This document shows positions 7,904 through 16,155 of a stretch of DNA of 64,000 nucleotides, piece by piece. The stretch is from DASRDB01 sp035652815. Its GTDB lineage: Bacteria; Chloroflexota; Ktedonobacteria; Ktedonobacterales; Ktedonobacteraceae. Within the stretch, counting starts at the first letter, position 1. Each line of letters begins with the position of its first letter. The notes beneath the pieces are model-generated. The model was not told where the DNA came from. It did no database searches and saw only the letters and a list, made by a program, of their open reading frames with translations. The translations under genes and the position numbers were made by a program. Location of the stretch: NCBI GenBank assembly GCA_035652815.1, contig DASRDB010000001.1:310001-374000 (forward strand). The letters are read 5' to 3'.

Positions 7904-9220
7904 CTATATGAATGATGGTAGATAGGCATGCTCTGCCTGTGCCATCTCATCGAACATCTGCCGGATTTCGGATAGGGTACAAACCGAGGCGGTCAAAGGG
8001 TCAAGCATCAGCGCATGTACCGCCGCTTCACGATCTTCCTCAAGCATGGCCTGCACCAGCAATTCATGAATCATCATGTGCGGAGTGTCGAGGGCAGCAA
8101 GCTGTGTCGGCAGGCTGCCAAATTGCAGGGGATGAATGCCGTTGCCATCCACAAGGCAGGCCACCTCTACGCAGCCATTGTGCGGCAGGTTATCGATCAG
8201 GCCGCGATTGGCTACGTTGCCGTAAATCACCTGTGGGCGGTGAAGCGCGTGTCCCTCTATAATATAAGAGCCAGCATCCAGACCCCTTTCAAGGAAAAAG
8301 GCTCGCTCGCCGCGCCGTTCGCGTTCCAGATAATCACGCAGTCGTTCGTCATGTTCCTGGCGATCTTGCGGCCAATGGCTCGCCCGTTCGCCGCCCCGGC
8401 AATCGGACTGCATCTGTATATACCGCTCCATCAAGTCTTTATGCTTACGAAAATAAGGCATGTATTCCGAAATGTGCCCACTTTCCTCAGTGGTAAAATA
8501 GCCAAAGGCGCGCATGAGATCGAAGCGCACCGGGTCTTGTTCGTAAATATCCGGGTCTTCCGCTGCTTTACGCAGGCGCGGATACAGGTCTTCCCCATCC
8601 ATTTCGAGCGTGACAAACCAGGAGAGGTGATTGATGCCCGCGCAACGATAGCGCATAAGTTCATACGGCACACCCGCAAAATCCGCCAGTTGGTAGGCCG
8701 TCAACACAATCGAATGGCACAAGCCTATGACCTGCAGCGAGGTGGCGCGCAGGGCCGTCAGTGTCACCGCCGAGAGTGGATTGCTGTAGTTGATAACCAG
8801 CGCGCGCGGACATAATTCTTCGATATCGCGGCAGATGGCAAGCCAGGAAGGGGCAACGCGCAGGTACTTGAAGATGCCGCCGGGGCCGGTGGTGTCAGCA
8901 ACGCATTGATCCACGCCGTATTTGAGGGGAATGGCATAATCCGCCTGCACGCTCTCCACTCCGCCAACATCGATCATATTAAAGACGTAATCGCAGCCTG
9001 GCAGCACATTTCGTCTCTCTGTGCTTGCCTGCACATCCCAGGCCTTTCCGGTTAAGTGAATAAGTTGTTCCGCGACAGCGTGCGCCAGTTCCAGCCGCTC
9101 GCTATCCAGGTCCACCAGGGCAAATGTTCCCCTATCCAATCCCTCAATTGCCAGGATATCCGTCATCACGCTCTGGGCAAAGACCCCACTTCCAGCACCA
9201 ATTAGCGCAACTTTGACCAT
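7904..9220 (-). CDS. Glycoside hydrolase family 4 (alpha-glucosidase/alpha-galactosidase type)
   Basis: NAD- and Mn-dependent glycosidase of about 438 residues acting on alpha-glycosides by a redox-elimination mechanism. The N-terminal Rossmann motif KVALIGAGSGVFAQS is visible, followed by VDLDSERL. The metal-binding Cys-His region is seen as NYSNPLSAVT, GLCHSIV and GINHLSWF, the GH4 signature. Start ATG 9220 is chosen because GGGGGA lies just upstream and the Rossmann strand begins at residue 2. It heads the leftward GH4-SCP2-MFS run. The subgroup resembles AglA/MelA more than 6-phospho-glucosidases, but the substrate is inferred. Confidence 0.9.
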   Translation of the reverse strand: MVKVALIGAGSGVFAQSVMTDILAIEGLDRGTFALVDLDSERLELAHAVAEQLIHLTGKAWDVQASTERRNVLPGCDYVFNMIDVGGVESVQADYAIPLKYGVDQCVADTTGPGGIFKYLRVAPSWLAICRDIEELCPRALVINYSNPLSAVTLTALRATSLQVIGLCHSIVLTAYQLADFAGVPYELMRYRCAGINHLSWFVTLEMDGEDLYPRLRKAAEDPDIYEQDPVRFDLMRAFGYFTTEESGHISEYMPYFRKHKDLMERYIQMQSDCRGGERASHWPQDRQEHDERLRDYLERERRGERAFFLERGLDAGSYIIEGHALHRPQVIYGNVANRGLIDNLPHNGCVEVACLVDGNGIHPLQFGSLPTQLAALDTPHMMIHELLVQAMLEEDREAAVHALMLDPLTASVCTLSEIRQMFDEMAQAEHAYLPSFI

Positions 9221-9363
9221 GTATTCCCCCTTTGTTGCAGCAGAGAACGCGGATGAATTGCTTAGTCGCATTATAGCACGAAAGCGTGGTGGTTTTTCCC
9301 GAAACAAAGGGGGTTGCGTAACATACATTGCATCCGGAGCGGGAAACGGAAGACACCCACTTA

Positions 9364-9400
9364 TAAAAAACGGCCCGGTATCCACAAGAACACCGGGCCG
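9364..9400 (-). terminator. Rho-independent terminator of the M16 peptidase gene
   Basis: On the minus strand the stem CGGCCCGGT/ACCGGGCCG (9371-9400) is followed by six T, immediately after the M16 stop codon. Confidence 0.88.
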
Positions 9401-9410
9401 CAAACATCAA

Positions 9411-10682
9411 CTATCCAAGCAATTCAGCCTCGCTCAAAGGCCCCAGCGCGGTCAGCACCTGCTTCTCGCGCATTGGAAAGCGGCGCAAAGCCCGAATAAC
9501 ATCTTCGGTGGTGACTTTTTCGACGCGCTCGACTTCCTCATCAACGCTTACGAGGCGGCCTTCTGTCACCCAGTCGTTGGAGAGGGAGCGCATACGGGCG
9601 AAGGTGGACTCGCTGCTGAGGACGATGTTGCTGATCCATTTGTCTTTGGCGCGGCGCAGTTCGTCTTCATAGACCCCGTCATTCAGCAGGCTATCCAGTT
9701 CGGCGCGCAGCAGTTTCAATACGGCGGGAGCCTGCTCAGGCGTGGAATTGGCTTCCATCATCAGCATGCCTGTGCCTTCCATTGCCCAGATGCCTGCGCT
9801 GGCCGATTCGGCAAGCCCTTTCTGGTAAATGTTCCAGTACAGGCGCGAGCCATCGCTATCACCAAGAATGCTTCCACCCAGCATGGCAGCATAGTAATCG
9901 GGGTCGCGCACATCAACGGCTGGCATGGCCAGAATCATGATCTGCTGCTTGAGTTTTTTGTCAACGATCACCTCATTAACCGACCGCTCAGGTTCGTATG
10001 GCTCAACTGTGCGTCCGGCATCTCCGGTACGCCAGTCCCCACAACGCTCCTCGGCAAGCTGCACGAGATGATCCCAGTCGAAGTTTCCGGCGACCGAAAG
10101 AATCAGGTTGTTCGCGGCATAGCGGCGCTGCCAGTAGTTGCGCATCTGCTCGATATGCATATTGCGAATGCTCTCGCGTGTGCCAAGCACATCATGCGCA
10201 AGGGGATGTCCATCGAAATAGACCTGCACCATGCGCCGGAAGGCCAGGTTGTAGGGCTGGTCCTCGGAACGCGCTATCTCGTTGACGATGACTTCTTTCT
10301 CGGTCTCGAAATCGCTCTCGGCGAGACGCGGGTACATCATATCGCTCAGCAGTTCGTGCGCCCGGTCAAGGTACTCTCCAAGCACACGAGCATAATAGAC
10401 GGTCGCTTCATGTGAGGTAAAGGCGTTGATCTCTGCTCCGATTTTATTGAATTCGAGCGTGATCTGCTGCCAGTCGAGCGTTTTGGTGCCTTTAAAGACC
10501 ATATGCTCCAAAAAATGCGAGATACCCGCGTTCGAGGGATCATGCTCGTCACGCGACCCGGTTCTCACATAATACGAAACGGCCACCGACTCAAAATCCG
10601 GCATGGGCTGGCCGACAATTTGCAGGCCATTTGATAGACGATGTGTATGAAAGACGGTTCCATTGGAAGTGGATTCCGGCAT
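9411..10682 (-). CDS. M16 family zinc metallopeptidase (processing-peptidase-like)
   Basis: Insulinase-family peptidase of 423 residues. The inverted zinc motif HxxEH is present as SHFLEHMVFKGT (His56, Glu59, His60), and the distal ligand Glu lies in the segment TEKEVIVNEIARSED about 70 residues later. Length and a single complete catalytic half plus an inactive half match bacterial PqqL/YmxG-type enzymes and mitochondrial processing peptidase beta. No signal peptide is seen, so it probably acts in the cytoplasm. Start ATG 10682 has AAGGAG upstream. It is monocistronic and ends in a clear terminator. Confidence 0.93.
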   Translation of the reverse strand: MPESTSNGTVFHTHRLSNGLQIVGQPMPDFESVAVSYYVRTGSRDEHDPSNAGISHFLEHMVFKGTKTLDWQQITLEFNKIGAEINAFTSHEATVYYARVLGEYLDRAHELLSDMMYPRLAESDFETEKEVIVNEIARSEDQPYNLAFRRMVQVYFDGHPLAHDVLGTRESIRNMHIEQMRNYWQRRYAANNLILSVAGNFDWDHLVQLAEERCGDWRTGDAGRTVEPYEPERSVNEVIVDKKLKQQIMILAMPAVDVRDPDYYAAMLGGSILGDSDGSRLYWNIYQKGLAESASAGIWAMEGTGMLMMEANSTPEQAPAVLKLLRAELDSLLNDGVYEDELRRAKDKWISNIVLSSESTFARMRSLSNDWVTEGRLVSVDEEVERVEKVTTEDVIRALRRFPMREKQVLTALGPLSEAELLG

Positions 10683-10795
10683 GAGGTTCTCCTTCAGCCA
10701 AGTCTAGAAAGCGCGTAGTTTTCCTAATGCATGATAGCCCCGCTAAGGATAGATTGTCAAATGCCGGATGTTAATCAGGAAGGCGTATGTTAATC

Positions 10796-10868
10796 GGGAA
10801 GGCATCCGCGAGGGATGCCTCTACAAAGGTCGGTTGTTTGTAGAGGCATCCCTCGCGGATGCCTTCCC
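10796..10868. repeat. Inverted repeat, GGCATCCGCGAGGGATGCC family
   Basis: Perfect 32-base arms (10796-10827 and 10837-10868) beginning GGGAAGGCATCCGCGAGGGA and closing on CTCTACAAA, with a nine-base loop. The arrangement resembles the CCCGCAAGGGGATGG repeats at 12635 and 49968. No ORF. Confidence 0.85.
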
Positions 10869-10959
10869 TTACCCATCGTTCACCCATCATTCGCCCTGTT
10901 ATTCCGTTATTCCTACCTGAATTGACTTTTGACACGGCATCCTGTACCCTGATTCGGGA

Positions 10960-11161
10960 TTGTAGGGATGCGATGAGGAACTGGAGCATTCAAAATAAGA
11001 GGTTGCTCTCATAAGAGGTTTGCTGTCATCCTGAGGGCAGCGAAGAATCTCCGGCATCGGCGTGCGAATCGTTAGCGGACTGAGATCCTTCGCTGCCCTC
11101 AGGATGACATGGGCAAGCTTCCCGGTGGTGGTCGTTCCAGTTCCTCATGGCATCCCTACAA
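10960..11161. repeat. Nested inverted-repeat element, copy 2
   Basis: Outer arms TTGTAGGGATGCGATGAGGA (from 10960) and the complementary end reaching 11161 enclose an inner inverted repeat at 11024-11109. The inner arms read TGTCATCCTGAGGGCAGCG and CGCTGCCCTCAGGATGACA: the change of GC to GG in one arm is matched by CC in the other. Located just upstream of the zinc-ribbon membrane protein gene. Confidence 0.85.
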
Positions 11162-11191
11162 GACATACATATGTAACATGGAGAACACGAA

Positions 11192-12346
11192 GTGGAACGC
11201 TGTAGTAATTGCGGGGCGGTACTGGAACATTCAGCCGGTTTCTGTCCGAATTGCAGAAAGATTATTACCGCTTTGCCTTCCGCTTCATCACCACGCGAGG
11301 CGGCTTCCCTGCCGCCTGATACATCTGCGCCATTCAATGGCCAGCCGCCTCAGAGAAGACCGCAGTTTGTCAATATTCCAAAAAGAAACAGCAACCTGCC
11401 ACCCATACCCAATCCTGCCTCTGGGGCGGGAATGATGCGGACTGTCCCTCCGGCTAACTTCCAGCCGCCTCCGTTCGCGCCGCCACAATCCTGGCAATCT
11501 GGCCCGCCTTCCACGAACAGAATTGCTCCTCAACAAGGAACACCCTGGCAGCCGGTCATGCCTGCTAATCAGCCATCTCAAACATCGTGGGATGCGCCTT
11601 CCTTTCCACAACAGCCCTTACCAGGAATAGGGCAACCTGCACCAGAACGCTTTATACAGCAAAAAACGAAGACAAAAAAACTCTTTGGCCTCAAGACGCA
11701 AACGCTGCTACTTGCTATCGTCTGTTTCGTCATCCTGGCCGGTGCCGCAGGCGCGCTGGTGTTAACCTTGCATTCGCATCCTTCTGGAGCAGGCAACACG
11801 GCCTCCACTAGCTCACCGCAAAGCGGCACAACTGTGACCAGTGGAACCACTGCAACCACCGTGGCAACCAGAACAACCGTAACAACCTCAAGCACTCCGC
11901 CCAAATGTACTTCATCAACGCCCGGCTGCACCTCTTCGCCAATTGTCTCACAGGCGTCCTCAATCCCATTTACTATTACAGGCCAGATGGCAGGCAGCTT
12001 CACGCCCCAATTCTACGAACAATGCAACCAGGTATCCCAGGGGAACAATGGCAAGGTGATGATTACCACCATGGATGGCATCCTCAATGGTGGCTCCTAC
12101 CGACTGGGCTTCATCATCCCCTATACTGGCCCTGGCGTCTATCACCAGAGCGGGAACAACACAACTGAGGTCTTTCTCGTAGCGCGTCAAGGTTCCGGCG
12201 GCCTGATAAACCAGGGCAGGCTCCCCATGACCATCAGCATTACTAATAGTGGCAAAGCTGGTAGTATAGATGCTGATTTGGGCAGCCTGAGTAGTGGACA
12301 GCCTGCGGTTGGGCATGTTACCGGGAAATATAGTTGTGGCGCGTGA
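11192..12346 (+). CDS. Zinc-ribbon, proline-rich, single-pass membrane protein
   Basis: Protein of 384 residues with no recognised function. It opens with a zinc ribbon (Cys4, Cys7, Cys18, Cys21), continues with about 130 residues rich in Pro/Gln/Asn, has one transmembrane helix around residues 169-192 (LLLAIVCFVILAGAAGALVL), then a Ser/Thr-rich stretch and an external C-terminal domain of about 130 residues with four to five cysteines. Orientation would put the ribbon inside and the C-terminal domain outside. Start is GTG 11192, with GGAG eight bases upstream; no in-frame ATG is near. Similar zinc_ribbon_2/linker/TM architectures are frequent in Ktedonobacteria. Possibly a sensor or surface protein; this is a guess. 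Confidence 0.8.
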   Translation: MERCSNCGAVLEHSAGFCPNCRKIITALPSASSPREAASLPPDTSAPFNGQPPQRRPQFVNIPKRNSNLPPIPNPASGAGMMRTVPPANFQPPPFAPPQSWQSGPPSTNRIAPQQGTPWQPVMPANQPSQTSWDAPSFPQQPLPGIGQPAPERFIQQKTKTKKLFGLKTQTLLLAIVCFVILAGAAGALVLTLHSHPSGAGNTASTSSPQSGTTVTSGTTATTVATRTTVTTSSTPPKCTSSTPGCTSSPIVSQASSIPFTITGQMAGSFTPQFYEQCNQVSQGNNGKVMITTMDGILNGGSYRLGFIIPYTGPGVYHQSGNNTTEVFLVARQGSGGLINQGRLPMTISITNSGKAGSIDADLGSLSSGQPAVGHVTGKYSCGA

Positions 12347-12375
12347 TAAACTTTGTCCCAAAGGGGGCAACAACG

Positions 12376-12525
12376 AAGGACTATACCTACACCATTTTCC
12401 TGCATCCTGACCCCAAAGAAGGCGGATACACTGTAACAGTACCTGCGCTTCCCTGATGTGTAACGCAGGGGGAAATATTAGAAGAAGCTATCGCGATGGC
12501 GAGAGATGCCATTAGTAGAATATAA
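12376..12525 (+). pseudogene. Decayed HicB-family antitoxin
   Basis: Translating from 12376 gives KDYTYTIFLHPDPKEGG followed by YTVTVPALP, an in-frame TGA at 12454-12456, then CVTQGEILEEAIAMARDAIS and a normal stop at 12523. This is the N-terminal HicB fold with the usual PALPGC broken at the Gly codon (GGA to TGA) and without a visible start codon. No HicA toxin gene is adjacent. A compact HicB homologue at 39946 is intact. Confidence 0.8.
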
Positions 12526-12539
12526 CTATTGCCTATGTC

Positions 12540-12707
12540 ATTGTTAGATTTGGGGCGAAAGCCACCCATAAGCGAATCCCGCTCTTCGCCCGATTGTCGC
12601 GCAGGTGAGCGTAAGACAATGTTAGATTTGGGACGAAAGCCACCCGCAAGGGGATGGCTCTACCATATCCATCGGCCTGTAGAGCTATCCCCTTGCGGGT
12701 GGCTTTC
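12540..12707. repeat. Direct repeat plus inverted repeat of the CCCGCAAGGGGATGG family
   Basis: A 28-base segment containing TGTTAGATTTGGGGCGAAAG occurs at 12540-12567 and, with two changes, at 12618-12645. The second copy leads into an inverted repeat of 29-base arms (12635-12663 and 12679-12707) that contains CCCGCAAGGGGATGGCTCTA. The same inverted unit appears at 49968-50025. No coding potential. Confidence 0.75.
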
Positions 12708-12762
12708 TGCCTCTCCTGTTCTTCCGGAATCTCCCTCTCACATAAGGGAAGCCCATTTTGCA

Positions 12763-13062
12763 CTACGCCGTCTCTACGGTTGGTCCACTGCCACTTGCAG
12801 GGGTCTGCTGCTGGCTGGAAGCTGAGGGGGTCTCCTCCGCGAAATCGCCTTCCTGGGCGGGGCGTTTGAAGATATAGTAGGCCGAATTGCCGGTCAGGGG
12901 CTGGATGCCGACCAGTTCCCAACCCTCTTTGCCCAGGGTGTTAAGATAGCGACGGGCAAAGGTGCTGCGGCGCTCGTTGCCGATGAGGGTTTCCAGGCCC
13001 TCGCTTGAGGCACGCCCGCGATTATCAATATATGCGACTTTATACGCCCACTGCTGCGCCAT
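12763..13062 (-). CDS. Small DUF4177-like protein
   Basis: A 99-residue protein of unknown function. The first 65 residues resemble the DUF4177 pattern: a strand WAYKVAYID, a helix ending in LNTLGKEGWELVGIQPL and a final strand YYIFKRP. The last 30 residues are a Ser/Gln/Thr-rich tail. ATG 13062 has GGAGA upstream. Monocistronic between repeat-rich spacers. Confidence 0.7.
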   Translation of the reverse strand: MAQQWAYKVAYIDNRGRASSEGLETLIGNERRSTFARRYLNTLGKEGWELVGIQPLTGNSAYYIFKRPAQEGDFAEETPSASSQQQTPASGSGPTVETA

Positions 13063-13396
13063 ATGTTTCTCCTTGTATCGTCCATCTGGTTCTACTGTAA
13101 TCCGGTTCCTACCGGCACAACCCTAACGGCATCATATCCGATGACACCCAGAGCAAGACATTTTTCCGCCTCGCACGCAGACTTTCTATGCCTTGCGCCT
13201 CCTCTGGCAGCGCGCCGGGTTCCACAATCAACACGCCGCCAGAGAAGAGTTGTGCCGGTAGATTCCTCTGCACAGTGGTAAGTATAAACGCACTTAGCCC
13301 CTTTCACACCGCTATTTTCAACGGTTTTTTCGCTCCATACAATTGACAGGAGCTAGCCTGTACAAATCTACAGGGAAATGCCGCCCTCCTCCCCCA
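13063..13396. other. Intergenic spacer with a 13-base inverted repeat
   Basis: No convincing gene. CTACCGGCACAAC at 13109-13121 is exactly inverted at 13249-13261, about 125 bases apart, which could mark a small decayed element. Short frames inside the interval show no family resemblance. Confidence 0.4.
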
Positions 13397-13483
13397 TGTC
13401 ATCCTGAGCGCAGCGAAGGATCTGCGTACCGCGCCGAATCACGGTGCCAGGACCGGAGATCCTTCGCTGCGCTCAGGATGACA
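13397..13483. repeat. TGTCATCCTGAG inverted-repeat element, copy 3
   Basis: Arms TGTCATCCTGAGCGCAGCGA and its complement flank a variable centre. A right outer arm (TTGCCTCCCTACAAATAT near 13521-13538) is recognisable, the left one is poor. Lies upstream of the excisionase-Clp gene. Confidence 0.85.
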
Positions 13484-13549
13484 TAAACACCTTGCCAAAC
13501 TTGGGTATGAAAGTTCATCATTGCCTCCCTACAAATATATTCTCACCTC

Positions 13550-13578
13550 TTGAAAAATCAGTCAAAGTAATTTATAGT
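13550..13578 (+). promoter_or_regulatory. Promoter of the excisionase-Clp gene
   Basis: TTGAAA (13550-13555) and TATAGT (13573-13578) are 17 bases apart in an AT-rich stretch, about 45 bases before the start codon at 13624. Confidence 0.65.
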
Positions 13579-13623
13579 AGTCTTAAGTAATATATAGTTC
13601 TTTCAAATTAATAGGAGAAAACT

Positions 13624-14451
13624 ATGGACCATTTACTTACGTCTGAGGAAGTTGCTGATTATCTACGTGTTGATGTAGTCACGGTACGGCGGCTCATCAA
13701 TCGTGGGGATCTGACGGCCTATCGCATAGGCAACGAGTTTCGTTTCATGAAAGAGGATGTGGACGATTTTGTGAAACGCCAGCGCGTGCCGACCGGGCGC
13801 AACAACCAGAATCAGGAACCCTTTAAGAACTTCAGCGAGCGGGCGCGCAAGGTAATGAAACTGGCAGCTGATGAGGCGCAAAGCATGGGACATACCTATA
13901 TTGGCACCGAACACGTGCTGCTTGGGCTGATCGAAGAAGGCGAAGGGATCGCCGCGCAGGTTTTGAGAAGCTTCGATGTGCAATTGAACCAGGCCCACGA
14001 TGCCATTCTGTCCTTCCTTGAGCAGGGTCAAAAACAAAACCCTATCACGAACAAAGTAAAGGCGGCGATGTTCCAGGGCGAGCAATTACTCTTTGGTCGG
14101 CAAGGGGCGTTGACTGAGCGAGTAAAAAAGGTTGTGAGGCTGGCTGTTGACGAAGCTCGCAAAATGGAAGATCATTTTGTTGGCACCGAACACCTGTTGC
14201 TCGGCCTGTTAGACGAAGGCGAGGGACTGGCGATCATGGTTCTGAAAAATATCGGCATCGATCTGCAAAAAATGCGCGAGAAGACTTTGGAACTGCTTCA
14301 GCAACGGAAAAAGGCGGCGCATACCGCTTCAAGCGAAGAAAAGCAGCCTGAGAAGACGCCGCTCACAGAGGATATGCGCGTCTGTAGCAAGTGTGGCAGC
14401 TATCACCCTGCGGCGCATAATTATTGCTTCCGGTGCGGGAATGCTTTGTAA
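13624..14451 (+). CDS. Excisionase-type HTH + two ClpN repeats + zinc ribbon
   Basis: A 275-residue protein with an unusual domain order. Residues 3-52 are a MerR/excisionase-type winged helix (LTSEEVADYLRVDVVTVRRL). Residues 68-135 and 160-228 are two Clp N-terminal repeats, each with the pattern FSERARKVMKLAADEAQ / TERVKKVVRLAVDEARK followed by GTEHxLLGLxxEGEG. A C-terminal zinc ribbon has Cys254, Cys257, Cys268 and Cys271. There is no AAA+ ATPase domain, so it is not a Clp unfoldase; it could be a DNA-bound adaptor that recognises substrates or protein N-termini like ClpN/ClpS-type modules. Start ATG has AGGAG upstream and a good promoter. Function is not established. Confidence 0.88.
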   Translation: MDHLLTSEEVADYLRVDVVTVRRLINRGDLTAYRIGNEFRFMKEDVDDFVKRQRVPTGRNNQNQEPFKNFSERARKVMKLAADEAQSMGHTYIGTEHVLLGLIEEGEGIAAQVLRSFDVQLNQAHDAILSFLEQGQKQNPITNKVKAAMFQGEQLLFGRQGALTERVKKVVRLAVDEARKMEDHFVGTEHLLLGLLDEGEGLAIMVLKNIGIDLQKMREKTLELLQQRKKAAHTASSEEKQPEKTPLTEDMRVCSKCGSYHPAAHNYCFRCGNAL

Positions 14452-14454
14452 AAA

Positions 14455-14520
14455 AGCATACAATTGAACAAAAAGCTGGACAATTCGCGAATTGTCCAGC
14501 TTTTTGTTCAATTGTATGCT
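14455..14520. terminator. 66-bp perfect palindrome, probable bidirectional terminator
   Basis: Every base from 14455 to 14520 pairs with its mirror position around 14487/14488; the core is AATTCGCGAATT and the arms contain AAAAAGCTGG/CCAGCTTTTT. It separates the Clp-domain gene from the convergent histidine kinase gene. Confidence 0.7.
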
Positions 14521-14527
14521 CAATAGC

Positions 14528-15298
14528 TTATAAAGGCAAATTAAACACAAAGGTCGTTCCCTGGTTTTCGCCCTCGGTACGTTCCAAGCGGAGTTCGCCG
14601 CCATGCGCTTCAATAATGCATTTGGCGATGTAGAGGCCGAGGCCGGTGCCTTTGCGCGAGCGGTTGCCGGGGAGACGACTGTAAGGGCGGAATAGTTGAT
14701 CTATGCTGGTGGCGGGAATGCCTGCGCCCTCGTTATGCACGCTAATAAGAGCTTTTCCGGGCTTCTGCCAGAGGCGTACTGTGATGGTTGTGCCTTCTTC
14801 CGAGTATTTGATGGCGTTATCTACCAGGTTGCCGAGGGCCTGTTGCAGGCGACCATAATCCCAGTTGCCGGTAATAGGCGCATCCGGCACATTCACGCGG
14901 AAATTATGATAGGGCGCTATGGGACGCAACTGCTCCACCACTTCCTTGACCAGTGGTACGGCATCGCAGGGCTGGCAACTGAGGGTGAACTGGCCGCTTG
15001 AAAGGCGCGAGGAATCGAGCAGATCGCCAACCAGGCGCGTCAGACGCCAGGCCTGGCTGATAATAATGTTGGTGCCGCGCTCGATCATCTCACGGCGCGC
15101 GTTGGGGCGGGCAATCATCTGGGCATAGTTGATAATTGGAGTGAGAGGGCTGCGCAGTTCATGGGCTACTATCGCGGTAAACTGCTCTTTACGCGCTAAC
15201 TGTTCTTTAAGCTGCTCGTTAGCCGCCGTCAGTTCCGCGACCTGACGCTGGAGGTCTCGAATCACATCGTCCTGTGATGGCTCGTGCTGCAATTGCAT
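14528..15298 (-). CDS. Sensor histidine kinase without sensory domain
   Basis: A soluble 256-residue two-component histidine kinase. An N-terminal coiled coil (residues 10-38) leads to the HisKA box FTAIVAHELRSPLTPI with phospho-acceptor His46. The HATPase domain shows the N box (NLVDNAIKYS), G1 (HNEGAGIP) and G2 (GTGLGLYIAK). No transmembrane segment, PAS or GAF domain is present, so it probably receives its signal from a partner. No response regulator gene is adjacent; the gene is an orphan. Start ATG 15298 has only a weak GGG upstream. Confidence 0.93.
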   Translation of the reverse strand: MQLQHEPSQDDVIRDLQRQVAELTAANEQLKEQLARKEQFTAIVAHELRSPLTPIINYAQMIARPNARREMIERGTNIIISQAWRLTRLVGDLLDSSRLSSGQFTLSCQPCDAVPLVKEVVEQLRPIAPYHNFRVNVPDAPITGNWDYGRLQQALGNLVDNAIKYSEEGTTITVRLWQKPGKALISVHNEGAGIPATSIDQLFRPYSRLPGNRSRKGTGLGLYIAKCIIEAHGGELRLERTEGENQGTTFVFNLPL

Positions 15299-15408
15299 AC
15301 CCTGTTTCTTCCCAATGCCTTAACGAGGGATTGTATAACAAGTATACCTTCCAGGAATCAGAACGTACAAAAATACCACTTATGGATAGGAATATTGGGT
15401 AGCTCCAT

Positions 15409-15624
15409 CTATTCTTCGCCGGGCAACAGGTCCAGTTCCTGCAATTCTTCTCGTGCCACCTCGCTCAATTGAGAAAGGTCTAGAGTGGGGTCGGCGTGGG
15501 CAATGAGATGGCGCAGGCGCTCAGTGATCTCCTGGCGCATGTAAAAATCGCTGGTGAGCAATAGCTCACCAACCGCTATCTCAATCTGCCGCCGCTGAAT
15601 TACGGCAAGGGGGGATTCTGCCAT
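15409..15624 (-). CDS. Conserved-looking small hypothetical protein
   Basis: A 71-residue acidic, predicted all-helical protein, starting six bases after the FmdB stop codon and therefore probably cotranslated with it. Its C-terminus (LSEVAREELQELDLLPGEE) is strongly acidic. No family is recognised. Confidence rests on the tight spacing and codon usage like its neighbours. Confidence 0.6.
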   Translation of the reverse strand: MAESPLAVIQRRQIEIAVGELLLTSDFYMRQEITERLRHLIAHADPTLDLSQLSEVAREELQELDLLPGEE

Positions 15625-15630
15625 AGTAGT

Positions 15631-15945
15631 CTATTTCGTCGCGGCAGGCTCTTTGCTCTCGCTGGGCTTCGCGCTCGCAGAACTCTCGCTGCTTGTCGAA
15701 GTCGTGGCAGAGCTTTCACCCTCGGGCTTGTGACCATTTTTATGGCCGTTCTCACTTACCGGGGAGCCATTCGCGTGATCTGTTTTATAAAAACCGCTGC
15801 CCTTGAAGACGATACCAGCCGGGTAGAGTACCCGCCGGATGTTTCCACCGCACTCTGGACAAATAGTCAGCGGCTCATCGGTCATTTTCTGCCAGGTTTC
15901 AAAACGATGATTGCAGGTCTTACACAGGTATTCATACGTTGGCAT
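15631..15945 (-). CDS. FmdB-family zinc-ribbon protein
   Basis: A 104-residue protein whose first 60 residues are the FmdB zinc ribbon: MPTYEYLCKTCNHRFE with Cys8 and Cys11, and ICPECGGNIRRVL with the second pair, followed by the typical VFKGSGFYKTD. The remaining 40 residues are a Ser/Glu/Lys low-complexity tail. FmdB proteins are thought to be putative regulators, named from the formamidase locus, but their biochemical role is unknown. It is the first gene of a two-gene unit with the 71-residue protein. Confidence 0.88.
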   Translation of the reverse strand: MPTYEYLCKTCNHRFETWQKMTDEPLTICPECGGNIRRVLYPAGIVFKGSGFYKTDHANGSPVSENGHKNGHKPEGESSATTSTSSESSASAKPSESKEPAATK

Positions 15946-16102
15946 ACGACTGTCACCTCTATTCGGAAGTCAACCTCTATAATATACATATAGCCGCTTC
16001 TCGCGCTTTTGTCAATCTCACACCGAGAGTGCTAGCAATGAACAGCTACTTCTATTCATTAGAACGCTTTAAGCAGGGAATTGTATTCCCGTACAGAACG
16101 AG

Positions 16103-16133
16103 ACGGAAGACACCCGCAAGGGGTGTCTTCCGT
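16103..16133 (-). terminator. Hairpin downstream of uvrC
   Basis: Thirteen-base arms ACGGAAGACACCC/GGGTGTCTTCCGT around a GCAAG loop, 23 bases beyond the uvrC stop. The stem resembles the CCCGCAAGGGG repeat family, so a repeat may serve as terminator. No T tract. Confidence 0.5.
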
Positions 16134-16155
16134 TCCCCAACACGGCTATCTTCGG

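Noticed and set aside
8015..8815. Plus-strand frame at 8015-8815
   Set aside because: Shadow of the GH4 gene; composition and absence of motifs argue against it.
12454..12456. In-frame TGA in the HicB frame read as selenocysteine, given selB in the window
   Set aside because: The codon replaces the conserved Gly of PALPGC, no SECIS-like hairpin follows, and the gene also lacks a start codon; nonsense mutation is simpler.
13624..14451. Clp-domain protein as a phage excisionase marking a prophage
   Set aside because: No integrase, phage genes or attachment-site repeats are nearby, and the ClpN and zinc-ribbon domains point elsewhere.
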